Shown piece by piece: positions 1 to 11,392 of a DNA stretch of 64,000 bases. The stretch's first letter is position 1, and each line of letters opens with the position of its first letter. The translations under genes were made by a program, and so were the position numbers. The DNA is from Echiichthys vipera (taxonomy: Eukaryota > Chordata > Actinopteri > Perciformes > Trachinidae): positions 5,049,466 through 5,113,465 of the forward strand of contig OY829660.1 in assembly GCA_963691815.1 (NCBI GenBank). Reading direction: 5' to 3'. Below the pieces are notes generated by a model that saw nothing but the letters and a program-made list of their open reading frames with translations, was not told the origin of the DNA and ran no database searches.

Positions 1-129
1 CCAGCTCCACAGGGACCCAGAGCCCGGACTTGTTCGCCGTAGAACTCAGTGCCGGCAGTGGAGCCTCGGCCTTCCAACCCTACCAGGCTGCCAGTGAGAT
101 TGAGGTTACGCCATCGGCCCTGCGCACCA
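1..129 (+). CDS. pard3: pard3 exon A (partial): linker after the N-terminal domain
   Basis: The 3' part of an exon whose start is outside the window. Bases 1-2 finish a codon, then 42 codons follow and one base (A129) is left over before the donor GTAAGT at 130. It reads SSTGTQSPDLF..., then SAFQPYQAASEIEVTPSALR. Vertebrate PAR-3 has the same words (SSTGTQSP, SAFQPYQATSEIEVTPS) just after its PB1-like oligomerisation domain. No fold is expected here; this is a low-complexity linker. The leftover A joins AT of the next exon to give Asn, restoring the conserved N-M-P-L-H junction, which confirms both splice sites. Confidence 0.93.
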
Positions 130-2495
130 GTAAGTCCCAACACAGGAGGGGATAAAAAGAAATCAGGGATACATGGCTGGATTAAAAACCATTGGGTGAT
201 ATGTATGCATTAGTTGGGTAAAGGGACCATGAGTAAAGATACAATCTGGAGCTAAAACATTTACTTAGCAGATGATTAATAATTCAGTTCCTCTTATACT
301 CCCCTTTAAATTACAAATATGTCATCCTCATTAGCGTCAAACATCCGCAACTGCCGCAGTATACAGCAATCCCAACAAATTACCTTATCACAGCCCAGCG
401 GTACCATAGCCCTGTCCATAAATTCTGTTAATTGGACAGGAGGGCCGTTTTTCAGGCACAGATAGCCATTTGATCCCCGGCCAAAATGGCTAATTGGTTC
501 AATTCGCTGCCTCCTAAATCAAATGTGACACAGAACCCGTCCGCTTCTGCAGTTTCACCGGCCAAGTCGCTTCTTCTACTGTAATTACCATGAGTTTGGA
601 TTGGAAATTGACTCATGTGGGTGATTTGTCAATTCGAATCAAGCTGAAACCTTTTCCACACAACCTTAAGGGGAAGAAAACAAGCATGCACACACACACA
701 CACACAGAGACAAACACATACTCTCACTGTGTCCATCTGGATCTATCAGTCTGCTAAAGGTAAATCCTTCACTTTGACTCCTACCTGCAAGGTATTCAAG
801 TAAAGAATAAAAACTGTTTTTATTGAACCGAAAATACGTTGGGCCTTTTAAGTTATGTTGGTTAGGAGTAGCCTGTTGTAGTCCTACATGGAGACTTTCT
901 TATTGAGACTTTTTTAAAGTCACCCCAACCACCGTTTTTGCAACAAAAAAAAAATTGCACTTAGTACCTTTAATTAAATTCCTTCAAAGTCCCCACTACA
1001 TATTATGTAAATCTGGACAGTTTGGATGTAAACTGCAACTTGACTATTCAGTGTAGTACTCCTTTGTTGGTTCTTCTGGTTATTTGTTTCCCCTCTTCAG
1101 ACACATGCACATTAACACACATTCCCACTCACACACACATCCCCACTCACACACACATCCCCACTCCAATGACCAAATTATAGTTAAAAACAAACTATGT
1201 TTTCTTATTTGCATTTCTTATTAGCACTAAAAAAACCTCAATGACCTGTGAACTGGCATTGATTGACACAGCAGCTACCGAATTCTCCTGTTCTGTCTAT
1301 CTCACAAACCCAACTTTGACAGACACACACACACGCACACGTATTCGCACACACACACACACACACACATTATCAGGGAGGTCACTCCCCTCCTAATTGG
1401 ATTTCTGGATGAGATGCTGAACGTGAGTATGCGGTAAGAAATTGGGCATATTAGCACCTGTCAGTTAGGTCCAATTTAACCGTCTCCGTTATAAATTCTT
1501 CCCCCGTTTAATTTACAACACGGAATCTCATCAGCCGGTTATTATTAGTTTTAAGAGACACGTCTGTCACGGAAAAAGAGGAATACGATTTTTTTGAAAT
1601 GTATTTTTTCACGAGTGCCTAATGAGAATAGCTTTCAATCACTGATTCATGTTGGATGTGATGAGAGGTGCGGGACTCTGTGGGTCTTTACACGTTTTCT
1701 TGTTCTGCCTACAAACTCAAGAGAGAAGTGATTAAGCTCATTAGACAGAGCTCTACTCAAATTCACAAATGGATTCATGTTAGTTTCCTGGCTTTGTTAA
1801 ACCGTTGCTGATGAAAGGGCGATGCTACTCTTGTCAGCATTTAAGGCTTTTAGATGCCAATTTGAAAAGTTCATTTCCAAAACACAGTAATTATTAACAG
1901 TCTTATCTGACGTTTGTAATTTAGCTGCAGTTTCTTTGAAATGTGGACTGTTAATGTTGTTTTTCACCGTTCACATTCGTGGGCTAAAACTGTTCTGAAT
2001 CATTAACTACATCATTTCAATTCCTTGATTGACTTATTTCATTTAATGAGAGACTGTTGCATTTGATGTTTAACAGGAACCAAATTATCCGCAGCACTAA
2101 GGACAACTGCGGAGTGTGCTTAATGCTTCACACTACAGTCATTGTAATTGTGTGTCCAGTGTGCTCACATTGGCAAAAACATAAATGGGTTATATTAACA
2201 AATGTCAGCATGCATACTCAGTTTGCTTAATTTTTGAGTGTGCTTTTAAAAGGCTGTCTTCCACAACACAGCTTAAATAGATTGCATAACAGTGAAAAAA
2301 CTTAAGCAAATTATGGAAGACACTCTAGGAAACAATAAAAAATCATTTGAAAATAGTCTTTTTTAATTTTCCAACTTTGATAAGGGGTTTGCACTCTAAG
2401 GTGTCCTGATATGTGAAACAGCTCACTCTAGGCCTCTGCCTATCTGTTATTTCTATGTAACAGAAGCAATCGTGGTTGCTTTGACTTATCAGGAG

Positions 2496-2655
2496 TTCCC
2501 TCTTCTGCTATCTCCGCTGTCTATTTTGGAAAGGCACCTTTGGCTTACTGTCACCCAAGATGATTGTGATTGGTTTAAAGAAATACAAAGTTTTTTACTC
2601 CTGTCCCTGAATAATCGGCCGGTGTAGCCTCATCAGGGCTGTGGAGAGAGGACGG
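2496..2655 (+). repeat. dispersed repeat fragment (same family as 30483-30667)
   Basis: The segment with AAGATGATTGTGATTGG followed by AAAGAAATACAAA and GTGTAGCC is matched closely by 30483-30667. There the copy also keeps the terminal GGTCTGGCAATGCGAGACTA. From memory this is a short DNA-transposon family common in teleosts. The copy here lacks the terminal inverted repeats and is decayed. Confidence 0.55.
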
Positions 2656-2698
2656 ACAATGCTTAAATATGCCAAATTAAACAAATGAAAACATGAAG

Positions 2699-3236
2699 TA
2701 GGGGTGTACGGTATAGATGGTAGGGCGGTAGGAATTTGCGCTACGGTATGGATTTTGACTCTACCGTGTAACCAACAGAGAAGCTCTGACGTAACCACGC
2801 AATGCGTGCGGGTCCGGCCCGTGAGGAAATATTTACTGGCCCTTTGAGTAGAAGCCTTTGTGAAAAAGTAATTCATGGCCGTAGTGGCCGATGTTGACTG
2901 CTGTCCTCTTTCGTATCCCAGTGCAACTGTCTCAGGGCGTCCAATAACAATGCGCTGGGAGACTGGCTGCATGCTTCCTGTATGCGCTCTACCACAACAC
3001 TCCCCGCTCTACGCTCTTCTTTGTTCACTCTGGTTAAATCCGTGGTTAAATCAACATCACATTGTCTATTTCTAAGTAAAAAACGAGAGCCTCAAACGTG
3101 TACTTTAGTCCAGTAATTGTGCAGTAATTTATATCGAAATGTAAAGATAAATCAGTATACTGTGATATAATGCCATTACTGTCTATGCTTTGAATCATAC
3201 CTTGATATAAATTTTAGACCATACTGTACAGCCCTA
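2699..3236. mobile_element. non-autonomous hAT-type element with 8-bp target duplication
   Basis: The left end TAGGGGTGTACGGTAT (2699-2714) is the near inverse of the right end, whose reverse complement is TAGGGCTGTACAGTAT. The element is flanked by a perfect direct repeat ACATGAAG at 2691-2698 and 3237-3244. An 8-bp duplication with short inverted ends is the signature of the hAT superfamily. The 538-bp interior codes for nothing convincing, so it is a MITE moved by a transposase from elsewhere. A related partial copy lies at 11262-11392. Confidence 0.85.
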
Positions 3237-3559
3237 ACATGAAGACACATGGAAGCCAATCACTTGTAGTTCAGCTGAAGAGTGTCTTCCTAATGCCTCC
3301 TGGGAATTTTAGGTTGGGACTAGTTATAAGGACGGCCTGAACTCTATTTCCCAGAGGGCCACTGCCTCCCACAGCTCAGAGCTGTTTAGATCCCACGCTC
3401 CGGGTGACCCAACAACACACACTCACTCAACAAATACTGTAGCTGTTAGTTCAGGCCTTTACAAATACAAACACATGTCCACTGGTTTGCATGCACCCTA
3501 AATACAGACTCACCACTAACACATCCACACACACACACTCGCACTCGCACTCGCACTCA

Positions 3560-3561
<2 letters not shown>

Positions 3562-3610
<49 letters not shown>
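3562..3610. repeat. (CA)n microsatellite
   Basis: About 24 uninterrupted CA units, preceded by a short GCACTC-repeat stretch (3541-3560). Confidence 0.97.
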
Positions 3611-3613
<3 letters not shown>

Positions 3614-4486
3614 CACACACGGACAAGCTTAATCTTCTCGCGCACTTTGTTTCACCATACACACAGTCTAATAACTGCTGACTCAGACACACTCCTGTCT
3701 TTGGACACATTGCAGCATTTCCTGTATGAACACACACCACCGTCCAAAACATCTGACCGTGTTTGAGCAGCAGAGCATCCTGGAGGAGAACATGGGAACG
3801 CGACACTTGGCATTGTCCTCTGAAGAAGCTCAAGCTCTCTAAACATTTTTTACTTTCTTTGTTTACACTCCATCTCTCTTGTGTGGTCGGCGTCATGCAT
3901 TTCAGCCAATCAAATCAATTTGGGGAATTTTCAGGAGGTCTGAAAGTGGGAGATGTTTAATGTCATAACATCATGTCTTGTGTACAAGCGCAGGCTGTGG
4001 TGTTTTGTGCACGCTGCCCTTTTGTTGGAGTTGTTATTTGGACCTTGGCCCACTTCCCACGCACTGCAACTTTTAAAGCGAGTGAAGAGTTTTAATGGAA
4101 GGCATCCACTTACACTGGTGTTTCTCAATAGGCTCTTCCTCATATTGTTGTTCCCACACACGTCTGCTGCTCCGTGATACACTGGCAGTAAAGTAGAAAC
4201 TAGAGCTGCCTGATAATTTAGTGACGAATCAGATTATTCCAAAATGGGATGATAATGGAATCTCAATGATTAATGGCCTTTATTAGCCCACAGTGTTTAA
4301 GGAACACAATTTGTTCCAGCGTATTAACATCAATCATCCCCAAACCTAATATTTAATATTTGTCTCGAGCCTTATCAACTTAAACTATGGGTATGGTTTT
4401 CTATACATAAATTGCCAATAATGCACTTTCTTACAGACAAGTTGATGAAAAAGATGCAGTGATAATACAGCCCCCAGAGTATGTGG

Positions 4487-4509
4487 AGGGAGGGGGAGGG
4501 GGGGGGGGT
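4487..4509 (+). repeat. G-rich run
   Basis: GGAGGGAGGGGGA followed by a run of eleven or more G. There are enough G tracts for a possible four-stranded structure on the sense strand. Confidence 0.7.
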
Positions 4510-4825
4510 GTTAGGTAAGGTGTAAAGATTCTCCACGTATACTAGTAGAGTAGTTCATGCTCTTTAATGATAATACAGTTCTGTGTTATCCGTTCTCTGT
4601 ATGCATTTATTATTGTTTTAAAGAGGGTTTAACTTATCCCAGATCATATATCAATAGATGTGGTTAGGTAGACAACATTTCTTCAGCCCGACTGAAATCA
4701 TTCTGACTACAGATTCCCACTGATGTGCGTGTACATGCCCCAAAGCGTTGAATCAGATTGGAACGTTTCGGACTAAAGGGTCTAATCTGCCAGAAATATG
4801 ACCGTAGAAGAAGTTGGTGCCCCTA

Positions 4826-4848
4826 CCCCCCCCCCCCCCCCCCCCCCC
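4826..4848. repeat. poly-C run (about 23 C)
   Basis: A homopolymer of about 23 cytosines, followed by GACTTTATT. Length in such runs is often uncertain in assemblies. Confidence 0.9.
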
Positions 4849-5170
4849 GACTTTATTAAAAAAAATAAAATTAATTCAATAAATGGTTCTGCCTTTGAAT
4901 AGCCTACAATTTTCAAGATGGACCCACACCTTGTCCTGGGGACATTATTATTTCTGCTGTTCTTTCTTATTAAGCAGCCATCTCAGTAGCACTTCTTTTC
5001 CTGCACTTGTTAAATAGTGGGGGAGTATGGTGTTAATAAGTGTTAAATAGTGGGAGAGTGGTTTGATCGCTACTCTTTATTGGCTGATTCACAAGTTCAG
5101 GTATCAGTATCGGGAAGGCAGAAATGTTATCTGAACATCTCTCATAACACCCTTCTTTCCTGTCTGTCAG

Positions 5171-5358
5171 ATATGCCCCTCCATGTCCGACGCAGCAGCG
5201 ACCCCGCCCTGCTGACCATCAACGGGCCGTTCAGCGGCGGCGAATCACGTGTCCAAACAGAAGAGCCGCCATCGAGGAAGAACCCAACGCGCTGGTCCAC
5301 CACTGCTGGCTTTCTGAAATCACGCCACTCCTCTGGCACCAACAGCCTCGAAAGGAAG
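5171..5358 (+). CDS. pard3: pard3 exon B: linker with conserved RRSSDP (14-3-3 type) motif
   Basis: 188 nt: two bases completing Asn, then 62 codons ending exactly at a codon before donor GTAGGT. It starts MPLHVRRSSDPALL and later reads EEPPSRKNPTRWSTTAGFLK, both hallmarks of vertebrate PAR-3. The RRSSDP word (fragment residues 49-54) fits an R-x-x-S-x-P 14-3-3 site. In mammals the equivalent serine (human S144) is reported as a phosphorylation-dependent 14-3-3 contact. The middle (TINGPFSGGES) diverges from mammals, as expected of a disordered linker. A SINE begins about 17 bp past the donor. Confidence 0.95.
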
Positions 5359-5786
5359 GTAGGTGGAGAGATTGCGGGGTGGCTGGTGGCTGAGTGGTTA
5401 GAGCAATCGCCCCATTTGAAGAGGCTGAAGGTCCTCGAGGCAGCAGACGCGGGTTCAACTCCAGCCTGTGGCCCTTTGCGGCCTGTCCCTCTCTCCCCCC
5501 ATTTTCTGTCCGTCCTATATAATAAAGGCCTGGAAAAGTGCAAAAAAGAGAGATGGCAACAACGTTGTCATGTTGTATTTTTTAAATGGAGGAAACCTCA
5601 CACAGTCAACTACACGTGGCACGCCAGTGTTAATTTATACAGAGGCATTGAGCATTACCTGACCATTTCATTCAGTGTTTGCAAATGATCCTGTCTTTAC
5701 TAACCTATAGAACTCCCAAAGTGAAGTATTATACAACAACAGAGTTGGCATTCATTAAACACTCTTGCTTTTCTGCGTCTTTGTAG
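5359..5786 (+). other. intron B-C of pard3 (428 nt)
   Basis: GTAGGT donor at 5359 and TTTGTAG acceptor ending at 5786. About 40 percent of it is the SINE at 5376-5545. The remainder (5546-5786) shows nothing recognisable. Confidence 0.93.
5376..5545 (+). mobile_element. tRNA-derived SINE (family 1), sense orientation, next to the exon B donor
   Basis: Starts near GGGGTGGCTGG. It has an intact pol III A box TGGCTGAGTGG (5387-5397) and B box GGTTCAACTCC (5452-5462). The A-B spacing suits a tRNA with a long variable arm (Ser/Leu type). A non-tRNA body follows (GGCCTGTCCCTCTC...), ending CTATATAATAAAGGCCTGGAAAAGTGC. The same family supplies both halves of the structure at 38039-38190. No clear target duplication was found. 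It lies within the 428-nt intron B-C. Confidence 0.85.
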
Positions 5787-5930
5787 GATAAAGGGATGGA
5801 CACGTACCGCAGCTTGCCGCGGGATGCAGGGACATGGGCCAATCAGAGAGAGTTTCAGAGAGAGACGGCCCGCTCGTCACTTAGCGCCAATCACCCCATG
5901 GTGGACCGCTGGCTGGAGAGACAGGAACAG
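5787..5930 (+). CDS. pard3: pard3 exon C: linker, YRSLPRD / SSLSANHPMV segment
   Basis: 144 nt, 48 codons, phase 0 at both ends. It reads DKGMDTYRSLPRDAGTWANQ, then RSSLSANHPMVDRWLERQEQ, matching mammalian ENYRSLPRDTSNWSNQ and [20 protein letters not shown]. It belongs to the Ser/Arg-rich linker between the oligomerisation domain and PDZ1. No enzymatic motif is expected. The donor is GTAGGA. The next coding exon is 23.8 kb away, so this exon closes the 5' cluster. Confidence 0.95.
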
Positions 5931-7639
5931 GTAGGACCATGTTTCTGACCTGTGCATACAGGGCAGACAAATTGGACATACCGCTCGCTGTGTGGAGGAT
6001 GCTTTCATGTAGTGTCTTACAGCACTACGACACCACTGTTTTTCACCACAGAATATTCCAGAGCACCAGTGTTTAAACAAACTAGCTTAGCATTGGTAGT
6101 TACATGCCAACTCTGGATCGAGAGCTTTTGTTGAATGTTGAATGTTGTATGAATGAAATATGTGTGAAAACTGAAGTAGAAGAGGATGAGAGACTATAGG
6201 AAGATGGGTCCAACATCTCCCATTAACGGTACATCAGAAAGCATGTATTGATGATGTTATTACACACGCGTACTGCATCTCTCTGTTTAATGTCCCAACA
6301 TGGAGTGAACACCCAATGCCTTCAACTATCCAGCAATCACAGATTTACAGCCAGTCTCACCCCCCACAGTCCGTCAGCACTAAGCTCCGCGAAAGCCTGT
6401 CTGAGTGGCCAAGATCCAGTCCAGAGCCCGACCCACTTCTATCACTCCCCTGGCTCTCAGTACAGAGGTTAAAAAGTGAGGAACTTTCCATCGTAATCCA
6501 CATTGACACATGAGTCATGGAAGGAAAAATAACATAATGTTGATATAGTAAATAACATAAGCCACATACAGAACATATGGTGCTGTTTAGCTGGCTGTGT
6601 AGATGGTTGCCAGGGCGAGGGGCTCTGTTCCCACTGGGGTCACGCACGCCAAAGTTCTGTTGGAGTATGATCATAAAACAGGATAACATATCATGACCCA
6701 CTTGCATCACTCACTTCATAATTGGTCTTTTCTTATGTTGTATTACAAAAAAAACATGTTTTAAATTTCATAAACATGTAGTGCAATATTATGTCAAAGA
6801 CACTCACGGACCAATCACTATCTTATCTTTTTATGGGCTGTTAGTTTTTTTTTTTTTGTCCTTTTATTTTTTAAAAATAGATTTTATTAGATCAGCTTTT
6901 GTCAGAAACAATAAAACAGAACAGCACAATCTCTGCCCGGCATTATGACATACACTATCCAGACAGCAGACATCCTGTACTATGGATTAAGAGCACTTCA
7001 TAGTTAGCATGTAATATCAAATGATCATCAAAACAGACAGACAGACAGAAGGAAAGTGAATTACATCTTAAGAAGTAAAGATGTTATTTTATTTATCTGA
7101 CATGCGCTGTGGTAAGACATCTGTATTACACAACAGTTAGTTGCTGGGTATGATTGGGTTGTGCTGGACCATCACCTGTGATTCTTGTGGTGTGTTCACA
7201 ACCATTAGCACTAGTGTGCAATCAACATCAATGAGCAGCTGGCTGACTCAGCATGTTTATCGATGTTGGCAGCACTCATTCTACAGTAGATGAACTGATT
7301 TCTCCTTATTTTCTACCTTCTCTCACAAGCAGAATGCCATGGAGTAATAGTGCTGATGCAAATCAGAGCCCAACAGTGCCTGCTGCGGTTTCATTTGTTT
7401 CACAGGGTTGTGAAATTAGTTTTGTCTACATGCCTGTTTTCTTTGGAGTACAAATGTGCAAAATGTGGTAGCCAGCTGGCTTTAGCTTGTAGTTTTTTTT
7501 AAGTGTGTTAAAGTGCAGCTTTTAATCTAAGACGTGAACGTGAGGTGACATATCCGTTGTTTTTTCATGTCGCTTTCTTTAATTCTTTAAAGCTCAGCAC
7601 GACCTCAGCCTAAACCTCCGCTGTTATAGTAGTCTAAAA

Positions 7640-7810
7640 AAAAGTTTACTTTTTTTTTTTATTGTATTTATTTGTTCCTTTCATGAAAATGCCTGTTCAT
7701 TACATTGTACACACAATGATTAATTCAATTCACAATTACATTTACATACATTTAAACATTTACATGAATGGAAAGGAGCAGATAAGAAGAATACAATTCT
7801 TATATTTGTC
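7640..7810. repeat. probable dispersed repeat, unresolved
   Basis: Begins with a T run, then ATTGTATTTATTTGTTCCTTTCATGAAAA, with GGAAAGGAGCAGATAAGAAGAA and CTGCCCCTTTACTTTG further on. The wording resembles reverse-complemented 3' tails of teleost LINEs from memory. Not verified and not classified. Confidence 0.35.
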
Positions 7811-9194
7811 TGCCCCTTTACTTTGATTTTGATACGTCATCATAGGCACGTAGTGACTCTACATAGTGCCATCTAAGTCAAACTTGTTCCTATTTTTGTT
7901 CACAGAAGTTCTTTTGTAAACAGTTAGTCCCACAGCTAGGTTGTGCATCCACAGAGTTCTCACCATCCATCAGAGTGTGGAGCTGCACCGTATCCCTCAT
8001 TTGTCTCACAACAGGTTTGAGTATGAAGGGGGTTAAGTGGTAGAGGTCACCGCAGGGTTGTGTAGTTGGTATTAATGACGTGCCGAAGGCCACCTGCCCT
8101 CCTCAACAAACACACATGAACGCACATACGCACTCTGATACACTCATGTCCCACACCATCAGCTCATCCTGCTGACAGCCCTCACTGTGACTCAAACAGC
8201 CACATCAATCTGTGTGGCCTCGTGTGCGTGTCTGTGTGTTAATGCTGCTTCTCTCTGTGTAATGGTGAGGGACAGATTGTTGACCAAGTGTCATGTTGTG
8301 TATTCTTGCACCATAAGTGTACAGGTGTTGTGCGTGGCGGCACAGAAAGTGGCGCAGTCAGATCAGTCTGAATACAGTTTACATCATTGTATTTCTCACA
8401 CACACACACACACACACACGCACATGTCAAAGACACTTACAGACTTTTTTGAGGTCTCATGAGCTGTTGTTGTTGAGACTCTCTGCTCAATGTCACTGTT
8501 TTATGTCCACTTAGCTTACTTTGTTCCAGGAAGGATGTTGCAACTCTGCTGTGATGACAACAGCTGTTGTTCCAGGCTCATAATCAAATGACAGAATAGA
8601 TGAGATACACCAGAATGAAAAAAATCACTTTTGTAAGAAGCAAAAATCATTAGTATTTACGGTATATCGTAGATGTTTATTGTTCTTTGAATGTGTTCTG
8701 AATGCATTTGATTACATTACTCTCCTCTGTTATCCTGTTGTATAAACTCTGCTCATCTCTATATTTCATTTTGTTGGAACACAGGGTTGGATGATGTTGA
8801 AATTCCCCTTCTTAGAAAATGTCTCTATGAAAAACAACACACAAGATTATCGTTCAGAAAAAAATGCTGGACAGAGACACAAAGATATACATATCTACAG
8901 TATGGAGAGGAGACGCTTATGTTGCAATAACCAGTACTAGCACTAAACCCTAGGAGGGCGTGCATAAGCATAACAAAGGCCGACGTTTTCTCCACAACCT
9001 ATAGGTTTGGTGAGTTGGTGACTTTACCTTGCTAATTCCGCCATACTTTATTGCTAAAGTGTCACTCATCCTGTGATAGCAATGTGCTTCCCTACTCTGT
9101 GACAGGAGCGAGTGGATGAAGCATTAGGACTACCTTTAGCTCATTTAGCGGCTGGCTCATGTACATCACTTCCAGCAAACTTCAAGGAGAGAAA

Positions 9195-9450
9195 AACAGC
9201 ATCACCAGACAAGACGCACAAAAACTCCGAGGTCTATGGAAAGATTTGTCAACAAAGCGACGCATCGCGATGACATCAATCAATGCGTGTGACGTGTAAC
9301 GGCGTGATGACGTATGGACAGCAAGAAGCATTTGCGCGAGGCCCAGGCAGTGTGAGTACAAACGGGCCTGGGGCGCGGGGGGAGAGGGAGGAGGCGACAA
9401 GTACCCTAAAGCCCGGGGCGCGGTGCGGAAGGACAGTGTGAGTGCGCCCT
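9195..9450 (-). mobile_element. truncated copy of the GGGCGCACTC inverted-repeat element family
   Basis: The reverse complement of this stretch follows the left half of the element at 53501-54061 almost base for base: the terminus, CCGCACCGCGCCCCGGGC, then TTTGTACTCACACT, TACGTCATCACGCCG, and GTGCGTCTTGTC. The inner half and the other terminus are missing. The surviving end (AGTGCGCCCT, ending at 9450) is followed by TA. Confidence 0.8.
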
Positions 9451-10699
9451 TAGTGTCATTCACTACCAAGCCAGTGTGTAATCAGTGGGCTACGGACAAT
9501 GCCATCTTCACTTCACTTTTTCTACTGACTTTTAGTTTACATAACATACACTCCACTGTCCTGCAATTACAGACATTTGAACAAACCACAGACACTTGCT
9601 CGTGAAGTTGCAGCGGTGTGCTGCTGCAGAATGAAGAAACACTGAAGAGAAAGACTGAATATAGCTCACAATTCATAACGGGGTCAGTCACATAACTGAA
9701 TATCATGCTGTTCGCGTGGACTTGCGTGGACCATTACCGTGACCCTCCCATATCGTGTCGAACGATAATCTCATCATATCGCCTGAGCCTAGACTTGACT
9801 ACAGAACCAGCCAAAAGGAAACTCATCTTTTGTGTGGTAACATACAGAGTTGGAGTTTTCGGTTATCATGGGATAAAAAGATGTAAAATTGTGCAGTTTC
9901 CGGAGACAGAGGTAGCAAACTCAACCAGGGAACAAAGGTTTCACTATGAAAGGAAATAAGGAGCAAATAAAAGCAAAGCCTGATGTACTGCAAGTTTGTA
10001 TAATAGAGCTAAATTGGGGCATTTCATGCATCTTTAATGGCCAATCAGCCTCTGTATACGTCCAGAACCTACTCTACAGTTCATTATGGCACCGAAAAGA
10101 ATTCTGCTGTGACACAATTAGCCTGGAGAGCCTTTTCCCAGTAGTACAGGTATATTAAACCTTTGTTGGGAGTGTAAAAAAGAATGGTGTGGGAGTGAAA
10201 AATAGCATAGCAAGAATAGAGTATGCAGTGATTTAATTGGAATGGAGCAGCTGGGAATGATGAATGAACAATTTCCTTTCAAGTCAGTTTCATCTTATCT
10301 TCCTCGATTGAATAACGCGGAATAGAAGGGCATAAAATGAAGAGAAGAAACAGAATAGAGCGTCATATAATGAAGTATGCCTATTTTACTCCTGTGGAGG
10401 ATTCAGCTTCTCGCAATAACAAAACCTACAGAACAGGGCCTTGCCATGCACTGAAGTGAAGCAGATTGAATCACATTGAAATGAATGGAACTATTCTCCG
10501 TTCCCAAGTGGGTAATTGTGCGTGCCTGCAGCAACACCGGCGGCTCCCCGACACACAGGGAAAATTGAACGCCGATAGTTTTCAGGCCGCGTTCACAAGC
10601 CCCTAAACTTCCAGCCCCCTTTTGGCAACAGGTAGGCGGTTGCCATGGCAACAGTGAGCTGTCAGTTGAGTGTGTATTAACGAGAGCTGGTTGGAGGTG

Positions 10700-10958
<259 letters not shown>

Positions 10959-11261
10959 CCTTTTCTCTCTTACGGTCGTATCAGTCTGATTAAATCAGCA
11001 CCACAACGTCTTTTTCTACTTTGACACAGAAAACCGGCAGTTCAACAACTGATGGACAGAAGTATTTGCTACTAACTGTCCCTGTGAAGCCTGTGTGTTC
11101 ACTCTGAAACAAGTGTATATGGGTGGGTGGTGAAGCAGAAATCTAAATTGATAAAGTAACTGGTAACTTAAGTCATCAGATAAATGTAGTGGAGCAAAAA
11201 GTAGAATATTTCCTACTGATTTGTAGTGGAGTAGAAAAAGGAAATACTCAAGAGCCGTTAA

Positions 11262-11392
11262 CTTGTACTTCAGTACAGTAATTGTACAGTAATTTATACA
11301 GAAATTGAAAGATAAATTAACATACCTTGATATAATACCATTGAGTCCATGCTTCAAATTATATTGTGGTATACAGTTTAGACCATACTGCA
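11262..11392. repeat. partial copy related to the hAT-type element at 2699-3236
   Basis: Words such as CAGTAATTGT-CAGTAATTTATA, GAAAGATAAAT, CATACCTTGATATAAT and TTTAGACCATACTG recur in the same order as at 3110-3225. The terminal inverted repeats and target duplication are absent, so this is a decayed internal fragment. Confidence 0.6.

Larger units (their letters stand above)
130..5170 (+). other. intron A-B of pard3 (5.0 kb)
   Basis: Bounded by GTAAGT at 130 and a pyrimidine-rich ...GTCTGTCAG acceptor ending at 5170. It holds CA-rich microsatellites, an 18-20 bp tandem repeat of ACACACATCCCCACTC type at about 1117-1166, a hAT-type element at 2699-3236 and poly-G/poly-C runs. Blocks at about 400-660 and 1370-1560 are free of simple repeats. 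No other exon or RNA gene is visible. Confidence 0.9.

Noticed and set aside
1117..1166. Repeat-spacer pattern considered as a CRISPR array
   Set aside because: A simple CA-rich tandem repeat in a vertebrate intron, without unique spacers.
5376..5462. Possible tRNA gene (A and B boxes)
   Set aside because: No acceptor-stem pairing or proper cloverleaf is visible, and a SINE body follows; it is a SINE head. The same applies at 47604-47649.
5050..5688. 212-codon + strand frame across 5050-5688
   Set aside because: It is pard3 exon B read through into the intronic SINE and beyond; the splice sites at 5171 and 5358 define the real exon.
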